Below, in pieces: positions 1-13,412 of a stretch of 64,000 nt of DNA. The stretch is from the NCBI GenBank assembly GCA_030533445.1, contig CM060070.1, forward strand, positions 21,580,001-21,644,000, written 5' to 3'. Every line of letters begins with the position of its first letter. Positions within the stretch are counted from its first letter, which is position 1. The notes below the pieces were generated by a model, which was given only the letters and a program-made list of their open reading frames with translations, had not been told where the DNA came from and did not search any database. The translations under genes were made by a program, and so were the position numbers. Source of the stretch: Cyprinodon diabolis (lineage: Eukaryota; Chordata; Actinopteri; Cyprinodontiformes; Cyprinodontidae).

Positions 1-3000
1 GAAGAAGAAGAGTGTTCCGAAACAGAACAACCGTTTTGAAACAACACAAGAAGAAGAAGAGTGTTCCGAAACAGAACAACCGTTTTGAAACAACACAAGA
101 AGAAGAAGAGTGTTCCGAAACAGAACAACCGTTTTGAAACAACACAAGAAGAAGAAGAGTGTTCCGAAACAGAACAACCGTTTTGAAACAACACAAGAAG
201 AAGAAGAGTGTCCCGAAACAGAACAACCGTTTTGAAACAACACAAGAAGAAGAAGAGTGTTCTGAAACAAAACAACCGTTTTGAAACAACACAAGAAGAG
301 TGTTCCGAAACAAAACAACCGTTTTGAAACAACACAAGAAGAGTGTTCCGAAACAGAACAACCGTTTTGAAACAACACAAGAAGAAGAAGAGTGTTACGA
401 AACAGAACAACCGTTTTGAAACAACACAAGAAGAAGAAGAGTGTTCCGAAACAGAACAACCGTTTTGAAACAAGACAAGAAGAAGGAGAGTGTTCCGAAA
501 CAAAACAACCGTTTTGAAACAACACAAGAAGAGTGTTCCGAAACAGAACAACCGTTTTGAAACAACACAAACAACCGTTTTGAAACAACACAAGACGAAG
601 AAGAAGAGTGTTCCGAAACAAAACAACCGTTTTGAAACAACACAAGAAGAAGAAGAGTGTTCCGAAACAGAACAACCGTTTTGAAACAACACAAGAAGAA
701 GAAGAGTGTTACGAAACAGAACAACCGTTTTGAAACAACACAAGAAGAGTGTTCCGAAACAGAACAACCGTTTTGAAACAAGACAAGAAGAAGGAGAGTG
801 TTCCGAAACAAAACAACCGTTTTGAAACAACACAAGAAGAGTGTTCCGAAACAGAACAACCGTTTTGAAACAACACAAACAACCGTTTTGAAACAACACA
901 AGAAGAAGAAGAAGAGTGTTCCGAAACAAAACAACCGTTTTGAAACAACACAAGAAGAAGAAGAGTGTTCCGAAACAGAACAACCGTTTTGAAACAACCC
1001 AAGAAGAAGAAGAGTGTTCGGAAACAGAACAACCGTTTTGAAACAACACAAGAAGAAGAAGAGTGTTCCGAAAAAGAAAACAGTTTTGAAACAACACAAG
1101 AAGAAGAAGAGTGTTCCGAAACAGAACAACCGTTTTGAAACAACACAAGAAGAAGAAGAGTGTTCCGAAACAGAACAACCGTTTTGAAACAACACAAGAA
1201 GAAGAAGAGTGTTCCGAAACAGAACAACCGTTTTGAAACAACACAAGAAGAAGAAGAGTGTCCCGAAACAGAACAACCGTTTTGAAACAACACAAGAAGT
1301 GGAAGAGTGTCCCGAAACAGAACAACCGTTTTGAAACAACACAAGAAGAAGAAGAGTGTTCCGAAACAGAACAACCGTTTTGAAACAATACAAGAAGAAG
1401 AAGAGTGTTCCGAAACAGAACAACCGTTTTGAAACAACACAAGAAGAGTGTTCCGAAACAGAACAACCGTTTTGAAACAAGACAAGAAGAAGGAGAGTGT
1501 TCCGAAACAAAACAACAGTTTTGAAACAACACAAGAAGAGTGTTCCGAAACAGAACAACCGTTTTGAAACAACACAAACAACCGTTTTGAAACAACACAA
1601 GAAGAAGAAGAGTGTTCCGAAACAAAACAACCGTTTTGAAACAACACAAGAAGAAGAAGAGTGTTCCGAAACAGAACAACCGTTTTGAAACAACACAAGA
1701 AGAAGAAGAGTGTTCCGAAACAGAACAACCGTTTTGAAACAACACAAGAAGAAGAAGAGTGTTACGAAACAGAACAACCGTTTTGAAACAACACAAGAAG
1801 AGTGTTCCGAAACAGAACAACCGTTTTGAAACAACACAAGAAGAAGAAGAGTGTTCCGAAACAGAACAACCGTTTTGAAACAACACAAGAAGAGTGTTCC
1901 GAAACAGAACAACCGTTTTGAAACAACACAAGAAGAAGAAGAGTGTTACGAAACAGAACAACCGTTTTGAAACAACACAAGAAGAAGAAGAGTGTCCCGA
2001 AACAGAACAACCGTTTTGAAACAACACAAGAAGTGGAAGAGTGTCCCGAAACAGAACAACCGTTTTGAAACAACACAAGAAGAAGAAGAGTGTTCCGAAA
2101 CAGAACAACCGTTTTGAAACAATACAAGAAGAAGAAGAGTGTTACGAAACAGAACAACCGTTTTGAAACAACACAAGAAGAGTGTTCCGAAACAGAACAA
2201 CCGTTTTGAAACAACACAAGAAGAAGAAGAGTGTTCCGAAAAAGAAAACAGATTTGAAACAACACAAGAAGAAGAAGAGTGTTCCGAAACAGAACAACCG
2301 TTTTGAAACAACACAAGAAGAAGAAGAGTGTTCCGAAACAGAACAACCGTTTTAAAACAACACAAGAAGAAGAAGAGTGTTCCGAAACAGAACAACCGTT
2401 TTGAAACAACACAAGAAGAAGAAGAGTGTCCCGAAACAGAACAACCGTTTTGAAACAACACAAGAAGTGGAAGAGTGTCCCGAAACAGAACAACCGTTTT
2501 GAAACAACACAAGAAGAAGAAGAGTGTTCCGAAACAGAACAACCGTTTTGAAACAATACAAGAAGAAGAAGAGTGTTCCGAAACAGAACAACCGTTTTGA
2601 AACAACACAAGAAGAGTGTTCCGAAACAGAACAACCGTTTTGAAACAAGACAAGAAGAAGAAGAGTGTTCCGAAACAGAACAACCGTTTTGAAACAACAC
2701 AAACAACCGTTTTGAAACAACACAAGAAGAAGAAGAGTGTTCCGAAACAAAACAACCGTTTTGAAACAACACAAGAAGAAGAAGAGTGTTCCGAAACAGA
2801 ACAACCGTTTTGAAACAACACAAGAAGAAGAAGAGTGTTCCGAAACAGAACAACCGTTTTGAAACAACACAAGAAGAGTGTTCCGAAACAGAACAACCGT
2901 TTTGAAACAACACAAACAACCGTTTTGAAACAACACAAGAAGAAGAAGAAGAGTGTTCCGAAACAAAACAACCGTTTTGAAACAACACAAGAAGAGTGTT

Positions 3001-6000
3001 CCGAAACAGAACAACCGTTTTGAAACAACACAAGAAGAAGAAGAGTGTTACGAAACAGAACAACCGTTTTGAAACAACACAAGAAGAAGAAGAGTGTTCC
3101 GAAACAGAACAACCGTTTTGAAACAACACAAGAAGAAGAAGAGTGTTACGAAACAGAACAACCGTTTTGAAACAACACAAGAAGAGTGTTCCGAAACAGA
3201 ACAACCGTTTTGAAACAACACAAGAAGAAGAAGAGTGTTCCGAAACAGAACAACCGTTTTGAAACAACACAAGAAGAGTGTTCCGAAACAGAACAACCGT
3301 TTTGAAACAACACAAGAAGAAGAAGAGTGTTACGAAACAGAACAACCGTTTTGAAACAACACAAGAAGAGTGTTCCGAAACAGAACAACCGTTTTGAAAC
3401 AACACAAGAAGAAGAAGAGTGTTCCGAAAAAGAAAACAGTTTTGAAACAACACAAGAAGAAGAAGAGTGTTCCGAAACAGAACAACCGTTTTGAAACAAC
3501 ACAAGAAGAAGAAGAGTGTTCCGAAACAGAACAACCGTTTTGAAACAATACAAGAAGAAGAAGAGTGTTCCGAAACAGAACAACCGTTTTGAAACAACAC
3601 AAGAAGAGTGTTCCGAAACAGAACAACCGTTTTGAAACAAGACAAGAAGAAGGAGAGTGTTCCGAAACAAAACAACAGTTTTGAAACAACACAAGAAGAG
3701 TGTTCCGAAACAGAACAACCGTTTTGAAACAACACAAACAACCGTTTTGAAACAACACAAGAAGAAGAAGAGTGTTCCGAAACAAAACAACCGTTTTGAA
3801 ACAACACAAGAAGAAGAAGAGTGTTCCGAAACAGAACAACCGTTTTGAAACAACACAAGAAGAAGAAGAGTGTTCCGAAACAGAACAACCGTTTTGAAAC
3901 AACACAAGAAGAAGAAGAGTGTTACGAAACAGAACAACCGTTTTGAAACAACACAAGAAGAGTGTTCCGAAACAGAACAACCGTTTTGAAACAACACAAG
4001 AAGAAGAAGAGTGTTCCGAAACAGAACAACCGTTTTGAAACAACACAAGAAGAGTGTTCCGAAACAGAACAACCGTTTTGAAACAACACAAGAAGAAGAA
4101 GAGTGTTACGAAACAGAACAACCGTTTTGAAACAACACAAGAAGAAGAAGAGTGTCCCGAAACAGAACAACCGTTTTGAAACAACACAAGAAGTGGAAGA
4201 GTGTCCCGAAACAGAACAACCGTTTTGAAACAACACAAGAAGAAGAAGAGTGTTCCGAAACAGAACAACCGTTTTGAAACAATACAAGAAGAAGAAGAGT
4301 GTTACGAAACAGAACAACCGTTTTGAAACAACACAAGAAGAGTGTTCCGAAACAGAACAACCGTTTTGAAACAACACAAGAAGAAGAAGAGTGTTCCGAA
4401 AAAGAAAACAGATTTGAAACAACACAAGAAGAAGAAGAGTGTTCCGAAACAGAACAACCGTTTTGAAACAACACAAGAAGAAGAAGAGTGTTCCGAAACA
4501 GAACAACCGTTTTAAAACAACACAAGAAGAAGAAGAGTGTTCCGAAACAGAACAACCGTTTTGAAACAACACAAGAAGAAGAAGAGTGTCCCGAAACAGA
4601 ACAACCGTTTTGAAACAACACAAGAAGTGGAAGAGTGTCCCGAAACAGAACAACCGTTTTGAAACAACACAAGAAGAAGAAGAGTGTTCCGAAACAGAAC
4701 AACCGTTTTGAAACAATACAAGAAGAAGAAGAGTGTTCCGAAACAGAACAACCGTTTTGAAACAACACAAGAAGAGTGTTCCGAAACAGAACAACCGTTT
4801 TGAAACAAGACAAGAAGAAGAAGAGTGTTCCGAAACAGAACAACCGTTTTGAAACAACACAAACAACCGTTTTGAAACAACACAAGAAGAAGAAGAGTGT
4901 TCCGAAACAAAACAACCGTTTTGAAACAACACAAGAAGAAGAAGAGTGTTCCGAAACAGAACAACCGTTTTGAAACAACACAAGAAGAAGAAGAGTGTTC
5001 CGAAACAGAACAACCGTTTTGAAACAACACAAGAAGAGTGTTCCGAAACAGAACAACCGTTTTGAAACAACACAAACAACCGTTTTGAAACAACACAAGA
5101 AGAAGAAGAAGAGTGTTCCGAAACAAAACAACCGTTTTGAAACAACACAAGAAGAGTGTTCCGAAACAGAACAACCGTTTTGAAACAACACAAGAAGAAG
5201 AAGAGTGTTACGAAACAGAACAACCGTTTTGAAACAACACAAGAAGAAGAAGAGTGTTCCGAAACAGAACAACCGTTTTGAAACAACACAAGAAGAAGAA
5301 GAGTGTTACGAAACAGAACAACCGTTTTGAAACAACACAAGAAGAGTGTTCCGAAACAGAACAACCGTTTTGAAACAACACAAGAAGAAGAAGAGTGTTC
5401 CGAAACAGAACAACCGTTTTGAAACAACACAAGAAGAGTGTTCCGAAACAGAACAACCGTTTTGAAACAACACAAGAAGAAGAAGAGTGTTACGAAACAG
5501 AACAACCGTTTTGAAACAACACAAGAAGAGTGTTCCGAAACAGAACAACCGTTTTGAAACAACACAAGAAGAAGAAGAGTGTTCCGAAAAAGAAAACAGT
5601 TTTGAAACAACACAAGAAGAAGAAGAGTGTTCCGAAACAGAACAACCGTTTTGAAACAACACAAGAAGAAGAAGAGTGTTCCGAAACAGAACAACCGTTT
5701 TAAAACAACACAAGAAGAAGAAGAGTGTTCCGAAACAGAACAACCGTTTTGAAACAACACAAGAAGAAGAAGAGTGTCCCGAAACAGAACAACCGTTTTG
5801 AAACAACACAAGAAGTGGAAGAGTGTCCCGAAACAGAACAACCGTTTTGAAACAACACAAGAAGAAGAAGAGTGTTCCGAAACAGAACAACCGTTTTGAA
5901 ACAATACAAGAAGAAGAAGAGTGTTCCGAAACAGAACAACCGTTTTGAAACAACACAAGAAGAGTGTTCCGAAACAGAACAACCGTTTTGAAACAAGACA

Positions 6001-9000
6001 AGAAGAAGGAGAGTGTTCCGAAACAAAACAACAGTTTTGAAACAACACAAGAAGAGTGTTCCGAAACAGAACAACCGTTTTGAAACAACACAAACAACCG
6101 TTTTGAAACAACACAAGAAGAAGAAGAGTGTTCCGAAACAAAACAACCGTTTTGAAACAACACAAGAAGAAGAAGAGTGTTCCGAAACAGAACAACCGTT
6201 TTGAAACAACACAAGAAGAAGAAGACTGTTCCGAAACAGAACAACCATTTTGAAACAACACAAGAAGAAGAAGAGTGTCCCGAAACAGAACAACCGTTTT
6301 GAAACAACACAAGAAGAAGAAGAGTGTTCCGAAACAAAACAACCGTTTTGAAACAACACAAGAAGAGTGTTCCGAAACAAAACAACCGTTTTGAAACAAC
6401 ACAAGAAGAAGAAGAGTGTTCCGAAACAGAACAACCGTTTTGAAACAACACAAGAAGAAGAAGAGTGTTACGAAACAGAACAACCGTTTTGAAACAACAC
6501 AAGAAGAAGAAGAGTGTTCCGAAACAGAACAACCGTTTTGAAACAAGACAAGAAGAAGGAGAGTGTTCCGAAACAAAACAACCGTTTTGAAACAACACAA
6601 GAAGAGTGTTCCGAAACAGAACAACCGTTTTGAAACAACACAAGAAGAAGAAGAGTGTTACGAAACAGAACAACCGTTTTGAAACAACACAAGAAGAGTG
6701 TTCCGAAACAGAACAACCGTTTTGAAACAACACAAACAACCGTTTTGAAACAACACAAGAAGAAGAAGAAGAGTGTTCCGAAACAAAACAACCGTTTTGA
6801 AACAACACAAGAAGAAGAAGAGTGTTCCGAAACAGAACAACCGTTTTGAAACAACCCAAGAAGAAGAAGAGTGTTCGGAAACAGAACAACCGTTTTGAAA
6901 CAACACAAGAAGAAGAAGAGTGTTCCGAAAAAGAAAACAGTTTTGAAACAACACAAGAAGAAGAAGAGTGTTCCGAAACAGAACAACCGTTTTGAAACAA
7001 CACAAGAAGAAGAAGAGTGTTCCGAAACAGAACAACCGTTTTGAAACAACACAAGAAGAAGAAGAGTGTTCCGAAACAGAACAACCATTTTGAAACAACA
7101 CAAGAAGAAGAAGAGTGTCCCGAAACAGAACAACCGTTTTGAAACAACACAAGAAGTGGAAGAGTGTCCCGAAACAGAACAACCGTTTTGAAACAACACA
7201 AGAAGAAGAAGAGTGTTCCGAAACAGAACAACCGTTTTGAAACAATACAAGAAGAAGAAGAGTGTTCCGAAACAGAACAACCGTTTTGAAACAACACAAG
7301 AAGAGTGTTCCGAAACAGAACAACCGTTTTGAAACAAGACAAGAAGAAGGAGAGTGTTCCGAAACAAAACAACAGTTTTGAAACAACACAAGAAGAGTGT
7401 TCCGAAACAGAACAACCGTTTTGAAACAACACAAACAACCGTTTTGAAACAACACAAGAAGAAGAAGAGTGTTCCGAAACAAAACAACCGTTTTGAAACA
7501 ACACAAGAAGAAGAAGAGTGTTCCGAAACAGAACAACCATTTTGAAACAACACAAGAAGAAGAAGAGTGTTCCGAAACAGAACAACCGTTTTGAAACAAC
7601 ACAAGAAGAAGGAGAGTGTTCCGAAACAAAACAACCGTTTTGAAACAACACAAGAAGAGTGTTCCGAAACAGAACAACCGTTTTGAAACAACACAAGAAG
7701 AAGAAGAGTGTTCCGAAACAGAACAACCGTTTTGAAACAACACAAGAAGAAGAAGAGTGTCCCGAAACAGAACAACCGTTTTGAAACAACACAAGAAGTG
7801 GAAGAGTGTCCCGAAACAGAACAACCGTTTTGAAACAACACAAGAAGAAGAAGAGTGTTCCGAAACAGAACAACCGTTTTGAAACAATACAAGAAGAAGA
7901 AGAGTGTTCCGAAACAGAAAAACCATTTTGAAACAACACAAGAAGAGTGTTCCGAAACAGAACAACCGTTTTGAAACAAGACAAGAAGAAGGAGAGTGTT
8001 CCGAAAAAAAACAACAGTTTTGAAACAACACAAGAAGAGTGTTCCGAAACAGAACAACCGTTTTGAAACAACACAAACAACCGTTTTGAAACAACACAAG
8101 AAGAAGAAGAGTGTTCCGAAACAGAACAACCGTTTTGAAACAACACAAGAAGAAGAAGAGTGTTCCGAAACAGAACAACCGTTTTGAAACAACACAAGAA
8201 GAAGAGTGTTCCGAAACAGAACAACCGTTTTGAAACAACACAAGAAGAAGAAGAGTGTTCCGAAACAGAACAACCGTTTTGAAACAACACAAGAAGAAGA
8301 AGAGTGTTCCGAAACAGAACAACCATTTTGAAACAACACAAGAAGAAGAAGAGTGTCCCGAAACAGAACAACCGTTTTGAAACAACACAAGAAGAAGAAG
8401 AGTGTTCCGAAACAAAACAACCGTTTTGAAACAACACAAGAAGAGTGTTCCGAAACAAAACAACCGTTTTGAAACAACACAAGAAGAAGAAGAGTGTTCC
8501 GAAACAGAACAACCGTTTTGAAACAACACAAGAAGAAGAAGAGTGTTACGAAACAGAACAACCGTTTTGAAACAACACAAGAAGAAGAAGAGTGTTCCGA
8601 AACAGAACAACCGTTTTGAAACAAGACAAGAAGAAGGAGAGTGTTCCGAAACAAAACAACCGTTTTGAAACAACACAAGAAGAGTGTTCCGAAACAGAAC
8701 AACCGTTTTGAAACAACACAAACAACCGTTTTGAAACAACACAAGAAGAAGAAGAAGAGTGTTCCGAAACAAAACAACCGTTTTGAAACAACACAAGAAG
8801 AAGAAGAGTGTTCCGAAACAGAACAACCGTTTTGAAACAACACAAGAAGAAGAAGAGTGTTACGAAACAGAACAACCGTTTTGAAACAACACAAGAAGAG
8901 TGTTCCGAAACAGAACAACCGTTTTGAAACAACACAAGAAGAAGAAGAGTGTTCCGAAAAAGAAAACAGTTTTGAAACAACACAAGAAGAAGAAGAGTGT

Positions 9001-12000
9001 TCCGAAACAGAACAACCGTTTTGAAACAACACAAGAAGAAGAAGAGTGTTCCGAAACAGAACAACCGTTTTGAAACAACACAAGAAGAAGAAGAGTGTTC
9101 CGAAACAGAACAACCGTTTTGAAACAACACAAGAAGAAGAAGAGTGTCCCGAAACAGAACAACCGTTTTGAAACAACACAAGAAGTGGAAGAGTGTCCCG
9201 AAACAGAACAACCGTTTTGAAACAACACAAGAAGAAGAAGAGTGTTCCGAAACAGAACAACCGTTTTGAAACAATACAAGAAGAAGAAGAGTGTTCCGAA
9301 ACAGAACAACCATTTTGAAACAACACAAGAAGAGTGTTCCGAAACAGAACAACCGTTTTGAAACAAGACAAGAAGAAGGAGTGTTCCGAAACAAAACAAC
9401 AGTTTTGAAACAACACAAGAAGAGTGTTCCGAAACAGAACAACCGTTTTGAAACAACACAAACAACCGTTTTGAAACAACACAAGAAGAAGAAGAGTGTT
9501 CCGAAACAAAACAACCGTTTTGAAACAACACAAGAAGAAGAAGAGTGTTCCGAAACAGAACAACCGTTTTGAAACAACACAAGAAGAAGAAGAGTGTTCC
9601 GAAACAGAACAACCGTTTTGAAACAACACAAGAAGAAGAAGAGTGTTCCGAAACAGAACAACCGTTTTGAAACAACACAAGAAGAAGAAGAGTGTTCCGA
9701 AACAGAACAACCATTTTGAAACAACACAAGAAGAAGAAGAGTGTCCCGAAACAGAACAACCGTTTTGAAACAACACAAGAAGAAGAAGAGTGTTCCGAAA
9801 CAAAACAACCGTTTTGAAACAACACAAGAAGAGTGTTCCGAAACAAAACAACCGTTTTGAAACAACACAAGAAGAAGAAGAGTGTTCCGAAACAGAACAA
9901 CCGTTTTGAAACAACACAAGAAGAAGAAGAGTGTTACGAAACAGAACAACCGTTTTGAAACAACACAAGAAGAAGAAGAGTGTTCCGAAACAGAACAACC
10001 GTTTTGAAACAAGACAAGAAGAAGGAGAGTGTTCCGAAACAAAACAACCGTTTTGAAACAACACAAGAAGAGTGTTCCGAAACAGAACAACCGTTTTGAA
10101 ACAACACAAGAAGAAGAAGAGTGTTACGAAACAGAACAACCGTTTTGAAACAACACAAGAAGAGTGTTCCGAAACAGTACAACCGTTTTGAAACAAGACA
10201 AGAAGAAGGAGAGTGTTCCGAAACAAAACAACCGTTTTGAAACAACACAAGAAGAGTGTTCCGAAACAGAACAACCGTTTTGAAACAACACAAACAACCG
10301 TTTTGAAACAACACAAGAAGAAGAAGAAGAGTGTTCCGAAACAAAACAACCGTTTTGAAACAACACAAGAAGAAGAAGAGTGTTCCGAAACAGAACAACC
10401 GTTTTGAAACAACCCAAGAAGAAGAAGAGTGTTCGGAAACAGAACAACCGTTTTGAAACAACACAAGAAGAAGAAGAGTGTTCCGAAAAAGAAAACAGTT
10501 TTGAAACAACACAAGAAGAAGAAGAGTGTTCCGAAACAGAACAACCGTTTTGAAACAACACAAGAAGAAGAAGAGTGTTCCGAAACAGAACAACCGTTTT
10601 GAAACAACACAAGAAGAGTGTTCCGAAACAAAACAACCGTTTTGAAACAACACAAGAAGAAGAAGAGTGTTCCGAAACAGAACAACCGTTTTGAAACAAC
10701 ACAAGAAGAAGAAGAGTGTTACGAAACAGAACAACCGTTTTGAAACAACACAAGAAGAAGAAGAGTGTTCCGAAACAGAACAACCGTTTTGAAACAAGAC
10801 AAGAAGAAGGAGAGTGTTCCGAAACAAAACAACCGTTTTGAAACAACACAAGAAGAGTGTTCCGAAACAGAACAACCGTTTTGAAACAACACAAGAAGAA
10901 GAAGAGTGTTACGAAACAGAACAACCGTTTTGAAACAACACAAGAAGAGTGTTCCGAAACAGAACAACCGTTTTGAAACAAGACAAGAAGAAGGAGAGTG
11001 TTCCGAAACAAAACAACCGTTTTGAAACAACACAAGAAGAGTGTTCCGAAACAGAACAACCGTTTTGAAACAACACAAACAACCGTTTTGAAACAACACA
11101 AGAAGAAGAAGAAGAGTGTTCCGAAACAAAACAACCGTTTTGAAACAACACAAGAAGAAGAAGAGTGTTCCGAAACAGAACAACCGTTTTGAAACAACCC
11201 AAGAAGAAGAAGAGTGTTCGGAAACAGAACAACCGTTTTGAAACAACACAAGAAGAAGAAGAGTGTTCCGAAAAAGAAAACAGTTTTGAAACAACACAAG
11301 AAGAAGAAGAGTGTTCCGAAACAGAACAACCGTTTTGAAACAACACAAGAAGAAGAAGAGTGTTCCGAAACAGAACAACCGTTTTGAAACAACACAAGAA
11401 GAAGAAGAGTGTTCCGAAAAAGAAAACAGTTTTGAAACAACACACGAAAAAGAAGAGTGTTCCGAAACAAAACAACCGTTTTGAAACAACACAAGAAGAG
11501 TGTTCCGAAATAAAACAACCGTTTTGAAACAACACAAGAAGAAGAAGAGTGTTCCGAAACGGAACAACCGTTTTGAAACAACACAAGAAGAAGAAGAGTG
11601 TTCCGAAACAGAACAACCGTTTTGAAACAACAAAAGAAGAAGAAGAGTGTTCCGAAACAGAACAACCATTTTGAAACAACACAAGAAGAAGAAGAGTGTC
11701 CCGAAACAGAACAACCGTTTTGAAACAACACAAGAAGAAGAAGAGTGTTCCGAAACAAAACAACCGTTTTGAAACAACACAAGAAGAGTGTTCCGAAACA
11801 AAACAACCGTTTTGAAACAACACAAGAAGAAGAAGAGTGTTCCGAAACAGAACAACCGTTTTGAAACAACACAAGAAGAAGAAGAGTGTTACGAAACAGA
11901 ACAACCGTTTTGAAACAACACAAGAAGAAGAAGAGTGTTCCGAAACAGAACAACCGTTTTGAAACAAGACAAGAAGAAGGAGAGTGTTCCGAAACAAAAC

Positions 12001-12830
12001 AACCGTTTTGAAACAACACAAGAAGAGTGTTCCGAAACAGAACAACCGTTTTGAAACAACACAAACAACCGTTTTGAAACAACACAAGAAGAAGAAGAGT
12101 GTTCCGAAACAAAACAACCGTTTTGAAACAACACAAGAAGAAGAAGAGTGTTCCGAAACAGAACAACCGTTTTGAAACAACACAAGAAGAAGAAGAGTGT
12201 TACGAAACAGAACAACCGTTTTGAAACAACACAAGAAGAGTGTTCCGAAACAGAACAACCGTTTTGAAACAAGACAAGAAGAAGGAGAGTGTTCCGAAAC
12301 ATAACAACCGTTTTGAAACAACACAAGAAGAGTGTTCCGAAACAGAACAACCGTTTTGAAACAACACAAACAACCGTTTTGAAACAACACAAGAAGAAGA
12401 AGAAGAAGAGTGTTCCGAAACAAAACAACCGTTTTGAAACAACACAAGAAGAAGAAGAGTGTTCCGAAACAGAACAACCGTTTTGAAACAACACAAGAAG
12501 AAGAAGAGTGTTCCGAAACACAACAACCGTTTTGAAACAACACAAGAAGAGTGTTCCGAAACAAAACAACCGTTTTGAAACAACACAAGAAGAGTGTTCC
12601 GAAATAAAACAACCGTTTTGAAACAACACAAGAAGAAGAGTGTTCCGAAACAGAACAACCGTTTTGAAACAACACAAGAAGAAGAAGAGTGTTCCGAAAC
12701 AGAACAACTGTTTTGAAACAACACAAGAAGAAGAAGAGTGTTCCGAAACAGAACAACTGTTTTGAAACAACACAAGAAGAAGAAGAGTGTTCCGAAACAG
12801 AACAACCGTTTTGAAACAACAAAAGAAGAA
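1..12830. repeat. 49-bp minisatellite (satellite-like) array
   Basis: One tandem array fills this stretch and continues past the left edge. The common unit is 49 bp. On the plus strand it reads as a run of GAA triplets, then GAGTGTTCCGAAAC, AGAACAACC, GTTTTGAAAC and AACACAA. A 43-bp form lacks two GAA triplets, longer forms carry one or two extra, and a truncated mini-unit keeps only the ACAACCGTTTTGAAAC half. Point variants such as GTTACG, GTCCCG, CCATTTTG and GAAGTGGAAGAG recur in fixed neighbourhoods, which shows amplification of multi-unit blocks. The unit contains two related decamers, GTTCCGAAAC and GTTTTGAAAC, 19 bp apart. The last units decay at about 12815-12877 into GA-rich sequence. 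Very long minus-strand reading frames here arise because the unit lacks stop triplets; I do not regard them as genes. Function is unknown; a centromeric, subtelomeric or neutral interstitial array are all possible. Confidence 0.97.
1320..5700. repeat. 2160-bp higher-order tandem duplication inside the array
   Basis: Sequence from about 1320 to about 3540 is repeated at an offset of exactly 2160 bp (about 3480-5700), with the same variant units in the same order. Shared diagnostic positions include the AGGAGAG unit (1487/3647), the TTTTAAAAC variant (2350/4510), the GATTTGAAAC variant (2250/4410) and the AAAAAGAAAACAG unit (3427/5587). Identity breaks at both ends, so this is one recent block duplication rather than a uniform higher-order repeat across the whole array. 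I compared by eye and did not check every base. Confidence 0.85.
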
Positions 12831-12877
12831 GAAAGAGACAGAAAAATACAGATATAGAAAGACAGAAAGATACAGAT

Positions 12878-13412
12878 TAGAGTTGTCACGATACTAAACT
12901 TTTCAACTCCATACCAATACTAAGTGAAATATTCGATACTCAATGTCATTTTCATTACCACAAGGATTAAAACGACTCCAAAATCCAACAGAAATTTCTT
13001 CATTAATAAACAAAATACAATAAATAGATAAATAAATACAATAAACAATATTTTGAGGTTGTATGCTGTGCACAATATTAAGCAAGCTTGATAAACTTAC
13101 AAAATTTAAATTAAGTGTTCCTTCCTTGGCTATGCTTTACACACATAACAATGACACTAGCCAAACCAGTTATAAAACAAAAATAATTCTCAGCAGCTGC
13201 ACCTGTTACAGAAAAAAGTCTGAAACCAAAAAGTGCACAGAATTATTCAATCACACAGTGTTCAGAAAGTGCATTTCCCTCTAATCTGCGCATAAAATTA
13301 ATGACTGTTTAGGTGCCACTGGTGGTAGCACTGAATCGAAATTAGTATTGTATCTGGATACAACTTTTCAGTATCGATACTTCTTTGAGTATCAATACTT
13401 TTGACAACCCTA
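12878..13412. mobile_element. hAT-like MITE, decayed, at the array edge
   Basis: The left end reads TAGAGTTGTCACGATACT and the right end TTGACAACCCTA. The inverse of the right end, TAGGGTTGTCA, matches the left in 10 of 11 bases. Subterminal GATAC/GTATC motifs occur on both sides, as in common fish hAT-type MITEs. No 8-bp target duplication is visible (ATACAGAT against TCATCTTG), so the element is old or its left flank was altered with the satellite edge. It has no coding capacity. Confidence 0.55.

Noticed and set aside
6468..10685. A 1405-residue minus-strand reading frame (and many others within 395-12889)
   Set aside because: It is a translation of the minisatellite. The unit simply lacks stop triplets, and the frames begin at non-ATG codons in most cases.
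1..12830. Possible CENP-B box in the minisatellite
   Set aside because: The ACCGTTTTGAAACAA stretch shares only part of the essential CENP-B box bases, so I do not claim centromere-protein binding.
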